Assembly (NCBI GenBank): GCA_030531915.1
Contig: JAUNMD010000063.1
Coordinates: forward strand, 1-5,983
Length of the DNA: 5,983 bases
From: Pseudomonadota bacterium
Lineage (GTDB): Bacteria > Pseudomonadota > Alphaproteobacteria > Rs-D84
Reading direction: 5' to 3'
The translations under genes and the position numbers were made by a program. The notes below the pieces were generated by a model that saw only the letters and a program-made list of their open reading frames with translations, was not told the origin of the DNA and ran no database searches. Shown piece after piece: positions 3,781-5,983 of this stretch (position 1 is its first letter; every line of letters begins with the position of its first letter).

Positions 3781-4707
3781 ATGATGTCTTTTCACGCATA
3801 CTGCGCGCAAATCGAGAAACGATTTGAGGATGCACTTTCAAAGTGTATGGACGCTTTCAGTACTGGAAGTGAATTTCACGAGCCAGATTTCACTGCGGGG
3901 ATAGTTCTTAATCTGCCCAGAATACTAAACAGATCGGGTGTTTTACCGGGTTTTCGTTTCGGAGGGTGTTTTATCCATCAAAGCCCATACATAACTTACC
4001 AGTATTATGGAAAATCAAAATGCGAGTTGGGCGATCTCCTCATTTTGTGCCGAGATTCAAGCTTAGGTCGTGAAAGATTCAATGCCGTGTTGTTACAACT
4101 CAAGATGGCCGATCGTAAACATATAGACCAGGCACAGTGGCGTGTTTATGCTCGCTGGCCACCGTTTGACTTCGGGAATGCTCTTACTGATAGACCTCAC
4201 TACGACGTTTATCCGAAAACAATCACACAAGGTGCCCTGTATGCGTTTGTCCATCCAAAGGATAATGCCGGTAACTGTAACTTAAGATTCACAGTGGCGG
4301 CACCAAGTAAAAAGGTCTACGTCAACAATGTTGATATTCGGGACGGAGAATCACTTGCACGTTTTTTGTCTGGATTTGTAACGTGGACGACGGGGCGAGC
4401 GATTTCGGATGAACGGCATCAAAGAGATGATTCGTGGTCACATCTTATTTGGGAACTGATTACGTTTCTGAATGGTAAAACCTTTAGGCGCAGGAATATT
4501 AAGATGCACAATGGTAACATCGTGGATGGTAGATTTGAACGAAGAAACGGGGCGTTCTTTGATGCTTTATTGGATGAACCACCGATTGAAGAATGGGAAG
4601 GTTTTCTGCCCAGGCACGATGATGGGCTACAAGGATCTGTGTACAAACGAGGTTTTGGAATGCTCCTGATCGACAAAAAGAGTGTTCCGACTCAATGTGA
4701 ATTCTGA
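3781..4707 (+). CDS. Unrecognised 308-aa protein with PD-(D/E)XK-nuclease-like signature
   Basis: The product is soluble, with no signal peptide. An N-terminal helix with E34 (SEFHEPDFTAGIVLNLPRIL) precedes KCELGDLLILC (D85) and AVLLQLKMADR (Q106-L-K108). This order of a helical Glu, an Asp after a Gly at the start of a hydrophobic strand, and (E/Q)-x-K at the end of the next strand is typical of PD-(D/E)XK nucleases, so a DNA-cutting role is a reasonable hypothesis. The rest (YARWPPFDFGN, ALYAFVHP, TWTTGRAIS, WSHLIWELITFLNGK, then a basic FRRRNIKMHNG stretch) is unfamiliar. AGGAG (3768-3772) lies 8 nt before ATG 3781; ATG 3784 is equally possible. It forms an operon with the 82-aa gene and shares its lower GC. 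The setting beside toxin-like units suggests defence, but no known system is recognised. Confidence 0.8.
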   Translation: MMSFHAYCAQIEKRFEDALSKCMDAFSTGSEFHEPDFTAGIVLNLPRILNRSGVLPGFRFGGCFIHQSPYITYQYYGKSKCELGDLLILCRDSSLGRERFNAVLLQLKMADRKHIDQAQWRVYARWPPFDFGNALTDRPHYDVYPKTITQGALYAFVHPKDNAGNCNLRFTVAAPSKKVYVNNVDIRDGESLARFLSGFVTWTTGRAISDERHQRDDSWSHLIWELITFLNGKTFRRRNIKMHNGNIVDGRFERRNGAFFDALLDEPPIEEWEGFLPRHDDGLQGSVYKRGFGMLLIDKKSVPTQCEF

Positions 4708-4721
4708 TAAGGAGAAAGAAA

Positions 4722-5783
4722 ATGAATGCAAAGAATGCCGTTATTGTAATCGTTGGAATGATGATTGGAACAATGGTATTGAAAGGTGCCGAAGTGACGG
4801 ACGTGACAGCACGGCAACGGTACCCGTGGAATGGTTTGGTCGATATCGGTTGTACGTTGTCTGGGAATGCCGGTACGACTTATCAGCTGATTGTTTCGGC
4901 CGTCGACAAAGTCGGAGGAACGAACATGACGGTCAAGACCGTCAACATTGAGGGTAGCCCGGAGGTGGGAAATCCCGTCTCGGCGACTCCAGGTACGCAT
5001 AGGCTTGTCTGGAACGCGGATGCGGATCTGCCCAAAGGGTATCGGAGTTCCCGCGTTTCTATTCGCGTAAAGGCGGTTGAAATGGTGAAGAAGTATATGG
5101 TGGTGAATCTGTCGAATGGGGTAATCGAGTATACCGATACCACCCCAAGCGGTGGATGGGACCAGACGGTCTATAAAACAACGCACATGGTGTTTCAACG
5201 TGTTGAGGCAGGTACGTATCGACAATTCTATAGAAGCAAGCATTATGGAAGAAACGTCACAATCTCAAAACCTTTTTATATGAGTTTGTATCCGTTAACA
5301 AATGGTCAATGGATAAGTTTGATGGGAGGTACATGTTATTCAGGAACAGAAACTGATAGCAAGATGTTTTCTGGAGAGATGCCTTCTAGGATCTGTAATG
5401 GTGTGACATTTCTATTGAGAGGTGATACCAGGTACGATGCCGATACTCCCACCTTTTGGCCGGTCTTTGGGCATACAGTTGCGAGTTCATCGTTTATTGG
5501 TGTCCTCCGAACACGTACAGGGAAAGAGAATTTTGATGTGCCGACATCAGGGGTCTTGAGTAAGGCTGCTCAATCGATGTCGTTACCAAAGAGATCGGTT
5601 TGCATGGACTGGTGTCCTGACCTCTGGGAGGTGGATGTCATTGATCCGATGGGGCCTGCTACCCCCCGTACTGGATTTGGACTTGGAGGGTACGCGACAG
5701 TGCAGGTATCGGGAGTAGTAGGGACGTATTTGTCCTCTACATCTGAAGCAGCCGTCCACATTTGTTATTACGATGCTGAATAA
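4722..5783 (+). CDS. Secreted SUMF1 (formylglycine-generating-enzyme-like) protein with shortened domain
   Basis: The 353-aa product starts with a signal peptide (hydrophobic 6-20, likely cleavage after KGA at 23). An Ig-like or beta-rich region (about 24-120: EVTDVTARQRYPWNGLVDI to RVKAVE) follows, then a SUMF1/FGE-sulfatase-type domain from about 155 (MVFQRVEAGTY, ISKPFYMSLYPLTNGQW, FWPVFGHTVASSSFIGVLRTRTG, FDVPT). Beyond residue 275 the domain is abnormal. The usual WEYA, GNVWEW and RGGSW motifs are missing, leaving VCMDWCPDLWEVDVIDPMGP and an atypical end. Enzymatic activity is therefore doubtful; many secreted SUMF1 proteins act as binding or surface proteins. AAGGAG (4709-4714) lies 7 nt before the ATG and 1 nt after the preceding stop, so it may be read from unit D transcription. 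GC falls from about 60% to 32-42% around 5215-5400 and then recovers. Confidence 0.8.
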   Translation: MNAKNAVIVIVGMMIGTMVLKGAEVTDVTARQRYPWNGLVDIGCTLSGNAGTTYQLIVSAVDKVGGTNMTVKTVNIEGSPEVGNPVSATPGTHRLVWNADADLPKGYRSSRVSIRVKAVEMVKKYMVVNLSNGVIEYTDTTPSGGWDQTVYKTTHMVFQRVEAGTYRQFYRSKHYGRNVTISKPFYMSLYPLTNGQWISLMGGTCYSGTETDSKMFSGEMPSRICNGVTFLLRGDTRYDADTPTFWPVFGHTVASSSFIGVLRTRTGKENFDVPTSGVLSKAAQSMSLPKRSVCMDWCPDLWEVDVIDPMGPATPRTGFGLGGYATVQVSGVVGTYLSSTSEAAVHICYYDAE

Positions 5784-5799
5784 GTGGAAAGCCGTAATG

Positions 5800-5824
5800 C
5801 TTAAACTCGACATGTGAGTTTAAG
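5800..5824. repeat. Perfect 9-bp inverted repeat between the two secreted-protein genes
   Basis: CTTAAACTC (5800-5808) and GAGTTTAAG (5816-5824) are perfect inverted repeats around GACATGT. It lies 17 nt after the stop of the SUMF1-like gene. Only TCGATTT follows, with no run of T residues, so it is at best a weak terminator. A 3'-end stabilising hairpin or an operator for the next gene are alternatives. Confidence 0.6.
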
Positions 5825-5827
5825 TCG

Positions 5828-5972
5828 ATTTCAAGTGGAGATAACCGATCATGAAAAACTGTAGACTAACATGCGTCGCGGTTGCGCTCGTTTACGCTAC
5901 CCATTGTTCAATGTGTTCTGCGGCAGAACGTTGCGATCTTGACTTGATGCAGGTTGATTCTCCACTTGAAAT
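5828..5972 (+). promoter_or_regulatory. 14-bp inverted repeat burying the Shine-Dalgarno of the last gene
   Basis: ATTTCAAGTGGAGA (5828-5841) contains the only plausible Shine-Dalgarno (GGAG, 5837-5840) of the gene starting at 5851. Its exact reverse complement TCTCCACTTGAAAT is at 5959-5972, inside that gene (codons 37-41). In the mRNA the two can pair over 14 bp and enclose the start codon in a loop of 117 nt. This would mask the ribosome binding site until a ribosome, helper RNA or protein opens it. Confidence 0.5.
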
Positions 5973-5983
5973 TGGACAACCCC
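5851..5983 (+). CDS. Start of a secreted protein (runs off the window)
   Basis: Forty-four codons are visible: MKNCRLTCVAVALVYATHCS, then MCSAAERCDLDLMQVDSPLE and IGQP. A short basic start, a hydrophobic core (about 6-17) and CSA-A before a polar segment make a signal peptide with likely cleavage near residue 24-25. Several Cys residues lie in and just after the signal. A lipobox is not clear. GGAG (5837-5840) lies 10 nt before ATG 5851. No convincing promoter is seen in the 67 nt after the preceding gene, so it may be co-transcribed with the SUMF1-like gene. The family cannot be judged from this fragment. Confidence 0.7.
   Translation, partial: MKNCRLTCVAVALVYATHCSMCSAAERCDLDLMQVDSPLEIGQP

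Noticed and set aside
4692..5243. 183-aa open frame on the minus strand
   Set aside because: It lies antisense to the SUMF1-like gene, has an Arg/His-rich composition without a recognisable domain and shows no suitable ribosome binding site. It is a shadow of GC-rich coding DNA.
5800..5824. Perfect 9-bp inverted repeat considered as a terminator for the SUMF1-like gene
   Set aside because: The stem is AT-rich and no T run follows, so I list it only as an inverted repeat.
1..5983. Insertion sequences, CRISPR arrays, tRNA or rRNA genes
   Set aside because: No transposase-like frame, terminal inverted repeats with target duplications, regularly spaced repeats or recognisable RNA gene was seen on either strand.

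Overview
The window looks like accessory DNA from a Gram-negative, fairly GC-rich bacterium, most likely of the PVC group. My best guess is a gut or rumen Kiritimatiellota. The guess rests on a secreted formylglycine-generating-enzyme-like (SUMF1) protein with an N-terminal extension that I associate with that lineage, on an ORF6N protein, and on the mix of small toxin-antitoxin-like genes. It is recollection of family habits, not a database match. All convincing genes read on the + strand.

Layout. Positions 1-142 hold the last 15 codons of an unidentified gene, a short 18-bp direct duplication, a GC-rich inverted repeat and an excellent rho-independent terminator. From about 150 to 4707 there are four successive units. 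Each starts with a near-copy of the same strong sigma70-type promoter (-35, an 18-bp spacer in all four, extended TGn -10). In three of the four the promoter is followed at the extreme 5' end of the transcript by a conserved stem-loop. Unit A carries an ORF6N/PLD-like protein. Unit B carries a PIN (VapC-like) toxin and a small antitoxin-like partner. Unit C carries a DUF3791 protein, a DUF3990 ADP-ribosyltransferase-fold-like protein and a 73-aa protein. Unit D carries, after an unusually long leader of about 450 nt, an unrecognised 82-aa protein and a 308-aa protein with a PD-(D/E)XK-like signature. The units are packed so tightly that the promoters of B, C and D lie inside the 3' end of the gene before them. 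Genes within units B and C overlap by 4-11 nt, which suggests translational coupling.

From 4722 the character changes to secreted proteins: a SUMF1-like protein whose catalytic-domain half is shortened and has a strikingly AT-rich middle, then the start of another signal-peptide protein that runs off the window. The ribosome binding site of that last gene sits inside one arm of a perfect 14-bp inverted repeat whose other arm is in the coding sequence.

Interpretation. Units A-D look like a stack of independently acquired stress or defence modules that share a promoter-plus-5'-hairpin 'header'. The header may serve as expression signal and also as homology for cassette exchange. The least familiar content is the unit D gene pair, whose base composition (about 42-48% GC in the lines I counted) differs from units A and B (about 60-65%). 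No tRNA, rRNA, CRISPR array, transposase or integrase was seen.
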